From assembly GCF_000620085.1 (NCBI RefSeq), contig NZ_JHVJ01000022.1, positions 62,001-126,000 of the forward strand: 64,000 nucleotides of DNA, read 5' to 3'. Position 1 is the stretch's first letter, and every line of letters begins with the position of its first letter. The stretch is from Marinobacterium jannaschii DSM 6295 (lineage in GTDB: Bacteria; Pseudomonadota; Gammaproteobacteria; Pseudomonadales; Balneatricaceae). Made by a program: the position numbers and the translations under genes. Of the stretch, positions 46,497 through 57,593 are shown piece after piece. The notes under the pieces are model-generated. The model saw only the letters and a program-made list of their open reading frames with translations. It did not search any database and had not been told where the DNA came from.

Positions 46497-47024
46497 ATGA
46501 ACTCTGCCATCCTGTTTGAAGCCTGCGAGCTGAAGCCCTACATCGACTTTGATCCACAGCCGGGGAACTGGAGCCTGTCACTGCAGGAATCCGTCAACCT
46601 CAACCATGAGAGCTTCTATCGCTTTTTTAACCGCCAGATGGCTTCGATGAGGCCTGAAGAACTGGCTCAGAATGAACAAAGCTGGCTTTGCGCACTGATA
46701 TTTTTTGCCGGAGCTCTGGAGCAGATCAGCGCCGGTCAGGAGCAAGCCCCCTTACTCTATCGTCTTGGCCTGCATAAGGCGCTACGCTGTCAGTTCGGTA
46801 TGAACGCCGAAGAAGCGGACGACACCCTGCTCTCATTGCCATCTGCCCTGGAGCAGTCTGGTTACCTGCAGCAGGTCTATCGCCTCGGAATACTGAGTGT
46901 AAAGCAATTAGATCAGCAACAGGCTCAGGCCGCGCTGAAGCTCACCCGGCTACTCAGAGAGAGCAGCCGGATGAATAAGGCTGCTTTTTTTCACGCTCCT
47001 GCCGACGGCCAGGCAGGTAACTAA
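46497..47024 (+). CDS. Hypothetical protein
   Basis: A 175-residue soluble, Gln-, Leu- and Glu-rich, mostly helical protein that I do not recognise. It has no signal peptide or membrane segment. The ATG at 46497 lacks a strong ribosome-binding site. Codon use fits the neighbouring genes, which supports a real gene. It is divergent from the GcvA-like LysR gene, so it may be its target. Confidence 0.55.
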   Translation: MNSAILFEACELKPYIDFDPQPGNWSLSLQESVNLNHESFYRFFNRQMASMRPEELAQNEQSWLCALIFFAGALEQISAGQEQAPLLYRLGLHKALRCQFGMNAEEADDTLLSLPSALEQSGYLQQVYRLGILSVKQLDQQQAQAALKLTRLLRESSRMNKAAFFHAPADGQAGN

Positions 47025-48159
47025 CAGCACAGCAAAAGGCTGAAACGACTCAGCACCATCCTCCTTCGACATGCCTGTGTCTGCCGAGTACCCACCGCAG
47101 TATCTATCGGAATCGCAAAGCAGCAACACAATAACTTTCGACGCGATTGAGCCTTAGCCATGCTGCTATAGCCCTCCGGGTCAGGCGGCCTATGATCACC
47201 ACCTGACGTCAGGGTGAAGTTCTGATGGAACCTATTACAGATTGAGAACTCTACTGGTCCGTGAAGCTTACAGAGATAGCGAGCCTGAGAGGGAGCTGTC
47301 TTAAGCTGCAGCTTGATACGATCCGTCATAAAGCGGCGCTACAATAGCGAAAGCCGGTGAAATTACCGACGGGTGATAACGACTCACGACCGGAGTTTGC
47401 CGATATCAGTAAGTGCCTCAGGATATTTAAATGCCGGAGCAGCCAAAGCTGTATTGAATATCGTCCCATCCAACAATCTCAGGACTACAATCTCAGGACT
47501 AATAGGACAAAGACCGACGGTATCAGGTTTATCCCCTCGCCCAGCCCTACGTAGTATTACCGATTACCGATATTTATAATATATTCTAAAGCAAGCCAAT
47601 CTTGCAGAAAAATAAACTTTTCAGAAATCATTGCTCAGAAAATAAACTCAAAATACCCCCTTCACACAGACTCTTCTCCAATCTAAGAACTTACGTAGTT
47701 TTCCTGACTTAGTGCGCAAAAATCAGTCCGAAAACCGTCAAATCGCCAGTCTATCCCGGTAAATTGCGATATATCGCCGTCAGTGTGTAATCAATAAAAC
47801 AATCTATAGCTCAGCTAAACACTCCTCACACACTCTCGCTAAAACAGATTTAGGCAGGATATTTAACTGCAAAAAAACCAAAAAGACAGCCAATAATACC
47901 AAAAAGAACAAAAATATAGAGCATTAATTCAGCATCAAGACCAGATCAATTTTTTTCCTTAACAAACAACAAGTTATAAAAAAAACGTGGCTTAACAGCG
48001 GCTTATTAACCTGGCAGAGTTTTTGAGCGGTCAGATATTAACCAGGCCAATCGTTGTTAAGCTCCCGTTGTGAGGTTATCTTTGTTCCCGATTGATTTAA
48101 CAACCCAATTTGAGCCATCCCCATAAGGGCGCTCTGATTAAAAAAATAAGGGGTACGTG
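47025..48159. other. 1.1-kb stretch without a convincing gene
   Basis: From 47025 to about 47570 composition is coding-like but every frame is short, with no ribosome-binding site or recognisable similarity; degenerate gene remnants are possible. It includes a perfect 12-bp palindrome CCTGACGTCAGG (47202-47213) and a tandem repeat at 47474-47501. From ~47580 to 48150 it is strongly AT-rich and forms the upstream region of livJ. Two related elements, TTAACCTGGC and TTAACCAGGC, occur at about 48006 and 48043. No RNA gene is recognised. Confidence 0.5.
47474..47501. repeat. Perfect 14-bp tandem duplication
   Basis: CAATCTCAGGACTA occurs twice head to tail (47474-47487 and 47488-47501), a recent small duplication in non-coding or decayed sequence. 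Confidence 0.9.
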
Positions 48160-49278
48160 ATGAAGAAAATCACCAAAAAGCTCATGACCCTGAGCACTGC
48201 TATTGCACTGGCTGGCGCTGTTTCCGCAGCAAACGCTGAAACACTGAAAATCGGTCTGGCAGGACCGGCAACCGGCCCTGTGGCACAGTATGGTGATATG
48301 CAGAAAATCGGCGTCATGGCGGCGATTGAAGACATCAATAAAGCAGGCGGCATCAACGGCATGCAGCTTGAAGGTGTTATTTACGACGACGCTTGTGACC
48401 CGAAACAGGCCGTTGCCGTAGCCAACAAGATCGTCAACGACGGCATCCAGCACGTTGTTGGTCACCTTTGCTCTTCATCTACAGAACCTGCGACTGACAT
48501 CTATGAAGAAGAAGGCGTGCTGATGATCACAGCCGCATCCACCTCTCCTTCTATCACCGAGAAAGGCCTGCAGCTGGTATTCCGTACCATCGGTCTGGAC
48601 AGCCTGCAGGGCACCCTGGCCGCTGACTACATCATCAACAAGGAAAAGCCTGCCCGTATCGCTGTCGTACATGACAAGCAGCAGTATGGCGAAGGTCTGG
48701 CAACCACGGTTAAAGGCCAGCTGGAAGCTGCCGGTATGAAGCCGGCCATGTTTGAAGGTGTCACCCCTGGCGACAAAGACTTCTCGGCGCTGATTGCCAA
48801 GCTGAAGAAAAACAATATCGACTTCGTATACTACGGTGGTTACCACCCTGAACTTGGCCTGATCCTGCGTCAGTCTAAGGAAAAGGGATTTGGCGCTCAG
48901 TTTATGGGACCTGAAGGCATCGTAAACGCAGACCTGGCAAAAATCGCCGGTGAAGCGTCCGAAGGCGTCCTGGCGACAGCTCCGAAGAGCTTTGACCAGA
49001 ACCCGGTTAACCAGGCCCGTGTAGACGCGATCAAAGCCAAAGGCGAAGATCCGACAGGTCCATTCGTATTCACGGCCTATGCAGCCGTGCAGGTAATGGC
49101 TGACTCTATCAAGGCGACCGGCGAAACTGATCCGTTCAAACTGGCTGATCATATCCGCGAAACCAGCTTCGATACTTCTATCGGCAAGGTTAAGTACGAC
49201 GCTAAAGGCGATCTGACTGAATCTACCTTCCTGGTATACGAGCTGCACAAAGACGGTTCCAAAACACCGGCTAAATAA
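48160..49278 (+). CDS. livJ: Branched-chain amino-acid ABC transporter substrate-binding protein
   Basis: A 372-residue periplasmic binding protein with a signal peptide (cleavage after VSAANA, near residue 25). Mature sequence ETLKIGLAGPATGPVAQYGD, GGINGMQLEGVIYDD and HLCSSSTEPATDIYEEEG follow the LivJ/LivK pattern. It captures leucine, isoleucine or valine (or related substrates) for the LivHMGF membrane complex. ATG at 48160 has AAGGGG upstream; a GTG one codon earlier is less likely. It starts the liv operon, with a hairpin and 242 bp before livH. Confidence 0.95.
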   Translation: MKKITKKLMTLSTAIALAGAVSAANAETLKIGLAGPATGPVAQYGDMQKIGVMAAIEDINKAGGINGMQLEGVIYDDACDPKQAVAVANKIVNDGIQHVVGHLCSSSTEPATDIYEEEGVLMITAASTSPSITEKGLQLVFRTIGLDSLQGTLAADYIINKEKPARIAVVHDKQQYGEGLATTVKGQLEAAGMKPAMFEGVTPGDKDFSALIAKLKKNNIDFVYYGGYHPELGLILRQSKEKGFGAQFMGPEGIVNADLAKIAGEASEGVLATAPKSFDQNPVNQARVDAIKAKGEDPTGPFVFTAYAAVQVMADSIKATGETDPFKLADHIRETSFDTSIGKVKYDAKGDLTESTFLVYELHKDGSKTPAK

Positions 49279-49297
49279 ATTTTCATCCATTAAACAG

Positions 49298-49322
49298 AGG
49301 GCCTGCCGCACGCAGGCCTTTG
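49298..49322 (+). terminator. Partial terminator or processing hairpin after livJ
   Basis: GGCCTGC (49300-49306) pairs with GCAGGCC (49312-49318), followed by only a short T stretch. It probably lowers read-through so livJ is expressed above livHMGF. Confidence 0.5.
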
Positions 49323-49520
49323 ACACCCGGCTCCGTGATCCGGAGTTAAGGTGAAGTGGATACGCCTCAATTATCGCCGGGCCAGCGGATGGCCCGGTAT
49401 TTGCGCTTTTACTACCCTGCTCCCGGCCCGGATGCCGTCAGGTCTGTTACCGGTAATAACCGGTTTGCGCTGAGTCTGTATCCTGTTCACCCGGGCGTCG
49501 AGTAATCTGGTCCCTGGAAA

Positions 49521-50447
49521 ATGTCAGAACTTTCTCTCTATCTGTTGCAACAGCTCATTAACGGGCTGACCATCGGGTCCACCTATGCCCTGATCGCCAT
49601 CGGCTACACAATGGTTTATGGCATCATCGGTATGATCAACTTTGCCCACGGCGAGATCTATATGATCGGCTCCTACGTGACATTCATTGTCATCGCGGGA
49701 CTGATGGGCATGGGTCTGGTGAGCTTACCTGTTATCCTGATCATCGCGCTGGTTGTCGCTGTGGTCATCGCCAGTACCTACGGCTGGACGGTCGAGCGAG
49801 TAGCCTATCGCCCGCTGCGCGGCTCCAACCGACTGATTCCACTGATCTCCGCGATCGGTATGTCTATTTTCCTGCAGAACTTTGTGGTGCTGTCACAGGG
49901 TTCCCGTGATGTGGCGCTGCCACCTCAGGTCACCGGAGGCTGGAACTTCGGCGACCCTTCAGTGTTTGAAGTGTCCATCTCCTATATGCAGCTGCTGATC
50001 TGGGCTGCCACGCTGATCACCATGATCGGCCTGACGCTGTTCATCTCCCGATCCCGCATGGGCCGCGCCTGCCGCGCCTGCTCTGAAGACCTGGGTATGA
50101 CCAACCTGCTGGGCATCGATACCAACCGTATTATCGCCCTGACCTTTATCATAGGTGCCGCACTGGCGGCAATCGCCGGCCTGCTGCTCAGCCTCTATTA
50201 CGGCGTGGTAAACCCGTTTGTCGGCTTTATCGCCGGCCTGAAGGCATTCACTGCGGCGGTGCTGGGTGGTATCGGCTCTATTCCGGGCGCGATGCTGGGT
50301 GGCCTGATCCTTGGTGTGACCGAGGCGATGACGGCGGCGTTCTTCCCTTCCGAATACAAAGATGTGGTGGCTTTCAGCCTGTTGGTACTGATCCTGCTGT
50401 TCCGCCCAAGTGGTCTGTTGGGTAAACCGGAGGTTGAGAAAGTCTGA
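49521..50447 (+). CDS. livH: Branched-chain amino-acid ABC transporter permease LivH
   Basis: A 308-residue inner-membrane permease with about eight helices. LivH features include [49 protein letters not shown] and [20 protein letters not shown]. It pairs with LivM to form the channel. Its stop codon overlaps the livM start (ATGA), giving translational coupling. Confidence 0.95.
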   Translation: MSELSLYLLQQLINGLTIGSTYALIAIGYTMVYGIIGMINFAHGEIYMIGSYVTFIVIAGLMGMGLVSLPVILIIALVVAVVIASTYGWTVERVAYRPLRGSNRLIPLISAIGMSIFLQNFVVLSQGSRDVALPPQVTGGWNFGDPSVFEVSISYMQLLIWAATLITMIGLTLFISRSRMGRACRACSEDLGMTNLLGIDTNRIIALTFIIGAALAAIAGLLLSLYYGVVNPFVGFIAGLKAFTAAVLGGIGSIPGAMLGGLILGVTEAMTAAFFPSEYKDVVAFSLLVLILLFRPSGLLGKPEVEKV

Positions 50448-51706
50448 TGAGCAACAGTAAGTTCTACAACGCGATCTTCGCGGCAGGCATCACCCTGATC
50501 CTGGCCTGCCTGATGATCGGCATTAAGCTGGATAATGAAGGTGCCCAGCTGGCGGTAAAAGGCGCCACCGCTGAGCAGTGGGGCTGGATCGGCCTGGGTA
50601 TCGCAATCGTATTCTTCTCCCAGCTGTTCTCCAGTCAGATCGATGCGATGTTTGGCAAGATTCCCAAGCCAAACCTCGGCGCGATGCTGCCTGAAGAGCG
50701 CAAAATGGCGACCCTGAAGCCCTGGCTGATCGCTGCGGTCGTCGTCATTATGCTGATCTGGCCATTCATGGTCTCCCGTGGATCTGTCGATCTGGCGACC
50801 CTGACCCTGATTTACATCATGCTGGGGCTGGGCCTGAATATCGTGGTAGGCCTGGCAGGCCTGCTGGATCTGGGCTTCGTGGCCTTTTACGCTGTGGGCG
50901 CCTATACCTACGCCTTACTGTCCGAATACTTCGGCCTATCCTTCTGGGCCTGCCTGCCGATCTCTGCCGGTATGGCGGCGCTGTTCGGCTTTATTCTCGG
51001 CTTCCCGGTACTGCGCCTGCGTGGCGACTACCTCGCCATTGTAACGCTGGGCTTCGGTGAAATTATCCGAATCCTGCTGAACAACTGGTCTGCCGTTACC
51101 GGTGGTCCCAGCGGTATCTCAGGTATCGCCAAGCCAACCCTGTTCGGCCTGGAGTTTACCCGCCGCGCCAAGGAGGAAGGCAACGTACCGTTCCATGAGT
51201 TCCTGGGTATCGATTACTCCAGCAGCTACAAGGTGATCTTCCTCTACCTGATCGCCGTGCTGCTGGTGCTGTTCGTGATCTACGTCATCAACCGCCTGAT
51301 GCGGATGCCGATCGGACGCGCCTGGGAAGCACTGCGTGATGATGAGATCGCCTGCCGTTCTCTGGGTCTGAACCGTACTGCAATCAAACTTTCCGCGTTC
51401 ACCCTGGGAGCATCCACAGCAGGTTTCGCCGGTTCCTTCTTCGCTGCACGCCAGGGCTTTATCAGCCCGGAATCCTTCATCTTTATAGAGTCCGCCATCA
51501 TCCTCGCGATCGTCGTGCTGGGCGGCATGGGTTCTCAGGTCGGTGTTATCCTCGCGGCCATCGTGATGACCATACTGCCGGAGCTGGCGCGCGAGTTCTC
51601 TGAATACCGCATGTTGCTGTTCGGATTGCTGATGGTTCTGATGATGCGCTGGAGACCTGAAGGTCTGGTACCGATGAAGCGTCCACACCTGGAGTTAAAA
51701 CAATGA
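50447..51706 (+). CDS. livM: Branched-chain amino-acid ABC transporter permease LivM
   Basis: A 419-residue permease with a longer N-terminal region (two extra helices in the first ~115 residues) and the LivM core: [56 protein letters not shown] and [20 protein letters not shown]. It overlaps livH by one base and livG by four. Confidence 0.95.
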   Translation: MSNSKFYNAIFAAGITLILACLMIGIKLDNEGAQLAVKGATAEQWGWIGLGIAIVFFSQLFSSQIDAMFGKIPKPNLGAMLPEERKMATLKPWLIAAVVVIMLIWPFMVSRGSVDLATLTLIYIMLGLGLNIVVGLAGLLDLGFVAFYAVGAYTYALLSEYFGLSFWACLPISAGMAALFGFILGFPVLRLRGDYLAIVTLGFGEIIRILLNNWSAVTGGPSGISGIAKPTLFGLEFTRRAKEEGNVPFHEFLGIDYSSSYKVIFLYLIAVLLVLFVIYVINRLMRMPIGRAWEALRDDEIACRSLGLNRTAIKLSAFTLGASTAGFAGSFFAARQGFISPESFIFIESAIILAIVVLGGMGSQVGVILAAIVMTILPELAREFSEYRMLLFGLLMVLMMRWRPEGLVPMKRPHLELKQ

Positions 51707-52470
51707 GTCAGCTACTGCTGGATGTAAATGGCCTGACCATGCGTTTTGGCGGCCTGGTAGCGGTGAATGGCGTTGACCTAACCGTGAAAAACCGCCAGAT
51801 CGTATCGATTATCGGTCCGAATGGCGCGGGTAAAACCACCGTATTTAACTGCCTGTCCGGATTCTACATTCCGTCCGATGGCAGCGTGATGTTTAATGGC
51901 AAACAGATTGCCGGCCTCAAGGACTACCAGATCTCCCGCCAGGGGCTGGTACGTACTTTCCAGCACGTGCGCCTGTTTTCCAAGATGACAGTGATTGAGA
52001 ACATGCTGGTTGCCCAGCATCGTCACCTCAATACCAACTTAATCTCCGGCCTGTTTAAGACTCCCAACTACCGCCGCCTGGAACAGGAAGCGATGGATCG
52101 TGCCGTACACTGGCTGAAAGAGGTCGATCTGCTGGAGTTTGCCAACCGCGAAGCGGGGAATCTGGCCTATGGCCAGCAGCGACGCCTTGAGATTGCGCGC
52201 TGCATGGTGACCCAGCCCGAGCTGTTGTTGCTGGACGAACCGGCAGCGGGCCTTAACCCGAACGAGACCAAAGAGCTGGATGAGCTGATCATCAAGCTGC
52301 GTGATGAACACGAAATCTCCGTATTGCTGATTGAGCACGATATGGGGCTGGTAATGGGCATCTCTGATCACATCTACGTCATCGCCCAGGGGACTCCACT
52401 GGCCGATGGCAGCCCGGATGAAGTGAAGAACAACCCGGACGTGATTAAAGCCTATCTGGGGGAAGAGTAA
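51703..52470 (+). CDS. livG: Branched-chain amino-acid ABC transporter ATP-binding protein LivG
   Basis: A 255-residue ATPase with Walker [17 protein letters not shown], signature [16 protein letters not shown], Walker [16 protein letters not shown] and [10 protein letters not shown]. LivG is one of the two energising subunits. Its ATG overlaps the livM stop, and livF follows directly. Confidence 0.96.
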   Translation: MSQLLLDVNGLTMRFGGLVAVNGVDLTVKNRQIVSIIGPNGAGKTTVFNCLSGFYIPSDGSVMFNGKQIAGLKDYQISRQGLVRTFQHVRLFSKMTVIENMLVAQHRHLNTNLISGLFKTPNYRRLEQEAMDRAVHWLKEVDLLEFANREAGNLAYGQQRRLEIARCMVTQPELLLLDEPAAGLNPNETKELDELIIKLRDEHEISVLLIEHDMGLVMGISDHIYVIAQGTPLADGSPDEVKNNPDVIKAYLGEE

Positions 52471-52471
52471 G

Positions 52472-53173
<702 letters not shown>

Positions 53174-53192
53174 AGCCCCCTCCTGTACGTCG

Positions 53193-53222
53193 AATAGCCG
53201 CTACTCCAGCGGCTATTTTTTT
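53193..53222 (+). terminator. Terminator of the liv operon
   Basis: A 10-bp stem AATAGCCGCT (53193-53202) with AGCGGCTATT (53208-53217) followed by T7. Confidence 0.92.
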
Positions 53223-53259
53223 GCGTACGCGAAATAACCATACAAAAAACACGCATTAA

Positions 53260-53278
53260 AAAACGATCGTTTTATAAT
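53260..53278 (+). promoter_or_regulatory. Palindrome overlapping a TATAAT -10 element
   Basis: A perfect 14-bp palindrome AAAACGATCGTTTT (53260-53273) overlaps TATAAT (53273-53278). A related sequence AAACGAATGTTTTATTA lies downstream near 53310-53326. No good -35 is seen, which suits an activated or repressed promoter. The likely target is the small gene at 53430. Confidence 0.4.
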
Positions 53279-53429
53279 CAATCGAACTAAAGCAGCTCTG
53301 GCTTTCACTAAACGAATGTTTTATTAATATTTCTTCCTGATCATTTTTTAATCGATCACTCAGGCAACAAAAATAACAAAACCTGTGAATCACCTGCTTT
53401 GCAAGTGGTCATCAGCAAAGGAAGCCTTG

Positions 53430-53594
53430 ATGCACGAGCCCAACATTGATTACAGCCGTCAGTCGGAACAGTACTTTCCGCTCCACTCTCTTAACTTTCA
53501 GACAGAGGAACTACCCGATCCAACCCTCGCTGAGCGTATTGAAGCCAGCGAGCTGACCCGACAGATCATAGAAACCGGTCTGCTGGAAGAGTAA
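53430..53594 (+). CDS. Small acidic hypothetical protein
   Basis: A 54-residue acidic protein (MHEPNIDYSRQSEQYF to ETGLLEE) that I do not recognise. The ATG at 53430 is preceded by AAAGGAAG at six bases, a good ribosome-binding site, while the frame extending upstream to 53385 has none. No signal peptide, cysteine or membrane segment is present. Its AT-rich upstream region with a palindrome/-10 element suggests separate, regulated transcription. Confidence 0.55.
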   Translation: MHEPNIDYSRQSEQYFPLHSLNFQTEELPDPTLAERIEASELTRQIIETGLLEE

Positions 53595-53780
53595 CCCTAT
53601 GCCATTATGTAATTGTGCACCCTCCATGCACATTCCCGTACCGTTTTGCTGACTGTGCAGCGAAACGGTACGGAGTCTCCTGGCCCCAGCGACAGCCCTC
53701 CCCTGGCCCCAAGAACTGACTGCGAATTCTGGATAAACTGATATACCCTGTAGCGATCGACACACAGGTATACTCAGACA

Positions 53781-54227
53781 GTGACTTATAAAACCAGCCG
53801 TCAGGCAACCGTAAAATTCCTGTTCGAAAAACTGGAACAGCTCATCGGCCTTGCCGGACTCTTTGCCGTGCTTGTTTCCGTAAACTGGATCACACCCCAG
53901 CTCGCCCTGATCCTATTTGTTCTGGTACTCGCCCTAACAGCTGGCAAAAAGTGGCAGGAGCTGCAGCGTATCAGAAGCCTTGAACTAAAGCTGGACGGTC
54001 CGATCATGAGCTTCCTATATCACGGACAGGAGGAGGACAATATCGACCTGCGCCAGTTCCATATAGCCCTGTTCAAGACCTCAGGCGGATCGATCAAAGA
54101 GTTTAAGATCTACTCCGACGAGCAGGCGATCAAAGTCCACCATATGGAGCATATGGATCAGCTGTTCGAAGAGGTACTGCAGAGCGTCCCACAAAGAAAG
54201 CTAGCACGCTGGTGGCAATTCCTGTAG
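53781..54227 (+). CDS. Hypothetical membrane protein
   Basis: A 148-residue protein with two adjacent hydrophobic segments (~20-38 and ~39-53) and a charged cytoplasmic C-terminal half (HGQEEDNIDLRQFHIAL). I do not recognise the family. The start is GTG at 53781; no later in-frame start keeps the membrane part, and the ribosome-binding site is weak. It is convergent with fliS with a shared terminator. Confidence 0.6.
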   Translation: MTYKTSRQATVKFLFEKLEQLIGLAGLFAVLVSVNWITPQLALILFVLVLALTAGKKWQELQRIRSLELKLDGPIMSFLYHGQEEDNIDLRQFHIALFKTSGGSIKEFKIYSDEQAIKVHHMEHMDQLFEEVLQSVPQRKLARWWQFL

Positions 54228-54274
54228 TCATAGAGAGCCTACACGCAAGTGCTATGCGTAGTGATCAGACATAA

Positions 54275-54301
54275 AAAAGCCGACATCACGTCGGCTTTTT
54301 A
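54275..54301. terminator. Bidirectional terminator between the membrane protein gene and fliS
   Basis: An 11-bp stem AAAAAGCCGAC (54275-54285) with GTCGGCTTTTT (54291-54301) and a 5-nt loop. Confidence 0.9.
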
Positions 54302-54329
54302 GCACATTGTATTGTAGAGCCTTACAGAG

Positions 54330-54725
54330 CTACTGACGATGCTCCATCGGCATCTGCTCCCAGCCCTGCTTCACCTCCAGAATCAGGTTCATCAGCTCCT
54401 GAATTTTCTCAGGGTTGTTCTCGCGATTAGCCGTCGCAATCCCTCGTGCGATGTAGTCATAAAGCGCATTCAGGTTCTCCGCAATCTCGCCGCCCTGTTC
54501 ATGATCGAGATAGTCTTGCAACGCCAGCACGATATCATTAGCCTTGTTCAGTTGCTGGGTACGCGTCTCGATATCCTTGCGTTCGATAGAGGACTTCGCT
54601 TTGACCAACGCTTCCAAAGCCCCATTGAACAGCATCAGAATCAGCTGGTGCGGGCTGGCCGACTCTACCGCAGCACGCAGGTTCACGTTCTGGTACTGTT
54701 TTAATGCATTAAGGTTTACGCTCAT
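54330..54725 (-). CDS. fliS: Flagellin export chaperone FliS
   Basis: A 131-residue helical protein with FliS motifs ALKQYQNVNLRAAVESASPHQ and LILMLFNGALEAL, then ANDIVLALQDYLD. FliS binds the flagellin C-terminus in the cytoplasm and prevents early polymerisation before export. The ATG at 54725 has AGAGG six bases upstream; the open frame further upstream includes promoter sequence. It is not next to fleQ or fliD here. A near-perfect sigma-28 promoter (54796-54822) precedes it, and the pseudaminic acid operon is divergent. Confidence 0.93.
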   Translation of the reverse strand: MSVNLNALKQYQNVNLRAAVESASPHQLILMLFNGALEALVKAKSSIERKDIETRTQQLNKANDIVLALQDYLDHEQGGEIAENLNALYDYIARGIATANRENNPEKIQELMNLILEVKQGWEQMPMEHRQ

Positions 54726-54795
54726 CTGGAACCTCTGAAACAAAAACTTATAATTGAATGCGTCGCCTGGAGCACCTTCGCCCCACTGGTAACAG

Positions 54796-54822
54796 CTATC
54801 GGCATACAAAGGCATTCCTTTA
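54796..54822 (-). promoter_or_regulatory. Sigma-28 (FliA) promoter for fliS
   Basis: On the minus strand TAAA (54822-54819), a 15-bp spacer, and GCCGATAG (54803-54796). The consensus is TAAA-N15-GCCGATAA, so 11 of 12 positions match. Initiation near 54787 would give a ~60-base leader. Confidence 0.75.
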
Positions 54823-54839
54823 GACGGTATTTTAAGCCC

Positions 54840-54866
54840 TACAATTCACCGTTTCACGGCCGATAA
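54840..54866 (+). promoter_or_regulatory. Sigma-28 (FliA) promoter for the pse operon
   Basis: TACA (54840-54843), a 15-bp spacer, and GCCGATAA (54859-54866) match the sigma-28 consensus at 11 of 12 positions. Initiation near 54875 lies about 32 bp upstream of the pseB start at 54907. Confidence 0.75.
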
Positions 54867-54876
54867 CCCTTTTTAA

Positions 54877-55905
<1,029 letters not shown>

Positions 55906-55912
55906 AACTAAG

Positions 55913-57073
55913 ATGTTTTCTTATGGGCGCCAGCATATTACAGCTGAAGATATCGATGCCGTAGTAGAGGTCTTAAGCTCAAGCTACCTGACGCAAGGAC
56001 CCGCTACCGAGCGCTTTGAAAGTGCATTAGCCAGCTACTGTGGGGCATCCTATTGCGCAAGCGTAAACAGTGCGACCTCCGCCCTTCATCTTGCTTGCCT
56101 TGCTCTAGGTGTAGGGCCGGGTGACTATGTGTGGACATCTCCCATCTCTTTCGTAGCATCGGCGAATTGTGCACTCTATTGCGGAGCAAGTATTGATTTC
56201 GTAGATATCAATGAAAACACCTACAACCTGTGCCCGGATAGACTCGAGGAAAAACTCTCTATCGCCAAAGCAAACGGAAAATTACCAAAAGTAGTAATTC
56301 CGGTACATTTTGGCGGCCTGCCCTGCGATCTGAAAAAAATAAGGGAGCTTGCCGATTCCTACGGATTTCATATTATTGAAGATGCCGCTCACGGAATCGG
56401 AGCAAGTTACTTCAACTCTAAAATCGGTGACTGTAGGTATAGCGATATAACGGTGTTCAGCTTCCATCCGGTGAAAGTCATTACTTCCGCGGAGGGCGGT
56501 GCTATAACAACGACTAGCGAGAAACTGTTTAAAAAGGTTTTAGAGCTAAGGTCACACGGCATAACCCGGGATCCCGGAAAATTAATTCATGACGCCTCAC
56601 CCTGGTATTATGAGCAACAAAACCTGGGATTTAATTACAGGATGTCTGATATCCATGCGGCTCTGGGAGAAAGCCAGCTGAAACGCTTAGACAGCTATGT
56701 AAACAGCCGAAACGAGCTAGCCAATCTATACAACGCCCAGTTTGACTCCAGCGTGATTAGCACACAATTTGTAGATACAGGCTATAAATCTGCTTATCAC
56801 CTATTTTCAATCAAACTCACTACTATTCCCGACAAACGAAAATACGTTTTCCAAAAACTGAAAGAAGCTGGTGTCGGCGTAAACGTACACTACATCCCTA
56901 TACACTTACAGCCCTATTTCAGGAAATTAGGTTTCAAGAAAGGGGACTTCCCTGTGGCTGAAGCATACTATAATAGCTGCATCACTTTACCCCTTCATCC
57001 TCAACTATCAAAAGAAGACCAAAGCAGGGTATGCCGCTACCTGAAGGACGCTATTAATGAAGCTGCTCTCTAA
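55913..57073 (+). CDS. pseC: UDP-4-amino-4,6-dideoxy-N-acetyl-L-altrosamine transaminase PseC
   Basis: A 386-residue DegT-family PLP aminotransferase for the second pseudaminic acid step. The PLP lysine is K188 in FSFHPVKVITSAEGGAI, with EDAAHGIGASY before it and NYRMSDIHAALGESQL after. The ATG at 55913 (MFSYGRQHI) has GGAG upstream and gives the normal length; the frame extending back into pseB is not translated as such. It overlaps pseH by 17 bp. Confidence 0.95.
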   Translation: MFSYGRQHITAEDIDAVVEVLSSSYLTQGPATERFESALASYCGASYCASVNSATSALHLACLALGVGPGDYVWTSPISFVASANCALYCGASIDFVDINENTYNLCPDRLEEKLSIAKANGKLPKVVIPVHFGGLPCDLKKIRELADSYGFHIIEDAAHGIGASYFNSKIGDCRYSDITVFSFHPVKVITSAEGGAITTTSEKLFKKVLELRSHGITRDPGKLIHDASPWYYEQQNLGFNYRMSDIHAALGESQLKRLDSYVNSRNELANLYNAQFDSSVISTQFVDTGYKSAYHLFSIKLTTIPDKRKYVFQKLKEAGVGVNVHYIPIHLQPYFRKLGFKKGDFPVAEAYYNSCITLPLHPQLSKEDQSRVCRYLKDAINEAAL

Positions 57074-57593
57074 ACAGATATATATTAGGCCATTGGGACT
57101 GGATGATGTTTCCGATGAGTACGTATCATGGCTTAACGACCCCAAGGTAAACAGGTTTTTAGAAGTACGCCATCAAACCCATAGCCGTGAATCTTGCGTC
57201 GAGTTTTTAGCGTCCGTGGACGCAGATCAAAACAGCCACATATTTGGTATTTTTTCCCTCTCCTCCGACAAACACATCGGAAATATTAAGGTTGGCTTCA
57301 TTGATAGATACGAAAGCGGCCAGGTAAGCCTTTTGATTGGTGATAGAGACTATTGGGGAAAGGGTATAGGTAGTGAAGCGATTCACCTCATCTCTAAATA
57401 CTCATTCAGACACCTAGAATTAACGCGCCTTGAAGCCGGCTGCTACGAAGAAAATACGGGGTCGCTAAGAGCCTTTCTGAAAAATGGCTATACGGTCGAA
57501 GGCTTCTTTCGGAAAAGTGTAGAGCTGGACGGTAAAAGACAAGGGTGTTTTTGGCTTTCCCTGCTAAAGGAGGAATTTGGTGACACCAGATAA
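57057..57593 (+). CDS. pseH: UDP-4-amino-sugar N-acetyltransferase PseH (GNAT family)
   Basis: A 178-residue GNAT acetyltransferase: RPLGLDDVSDEYVSWLNDP at the start, acetyl-CoA-binding region GDRDYWGKGIGSEAIHLI, and LEAGCYEENTGSLRAFLKNGY. PseH N-acetylates the 4-amino group of the PseC product. Overlaps with pseC before and the aldo/keto reductase gene after show a tight operon. Confidence 0.9.
   Translation: MKLLSKQIYIRPLGLDDVSDEYVSWLNDPKVNRFLEVRHQTHSRESCVEFLASVDADQNSHIFGIFSLSSDKHIGNIKVGFIDRYESGQVSLLIGDRDYWGKGIGSEAIHLISKYSFRHLELTRLEAGCYEENTGSLRAFLKNGYTVEGFFRKSVELDGKRQGCFWLSLLKEEFGDTR

Noticed and set aside
47021-47329. A 102-codon minus-strand frame in the gene-poor stretch, possibly a transposase fragment
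   Set aside because: No transposase motif, terminal repeat or target duplication is visible; composition is irregular and no ribosome-binding site is present.
47399-47406. GCCGATAT as a sigma-28 -10 element
   Set aside because: No TAAA-like -35 lies 15 bp upstream (CGAC is found) and no gene follows.
53734-53760. TAAA-N15-GCGATCGA upstream of the membrane protein gene as a sigma-28 promoter
   Set aside because: The -35 and spacer fit, but the -10 differs from GCCGATAA at too many positions compared with the two strong sites near fliS.
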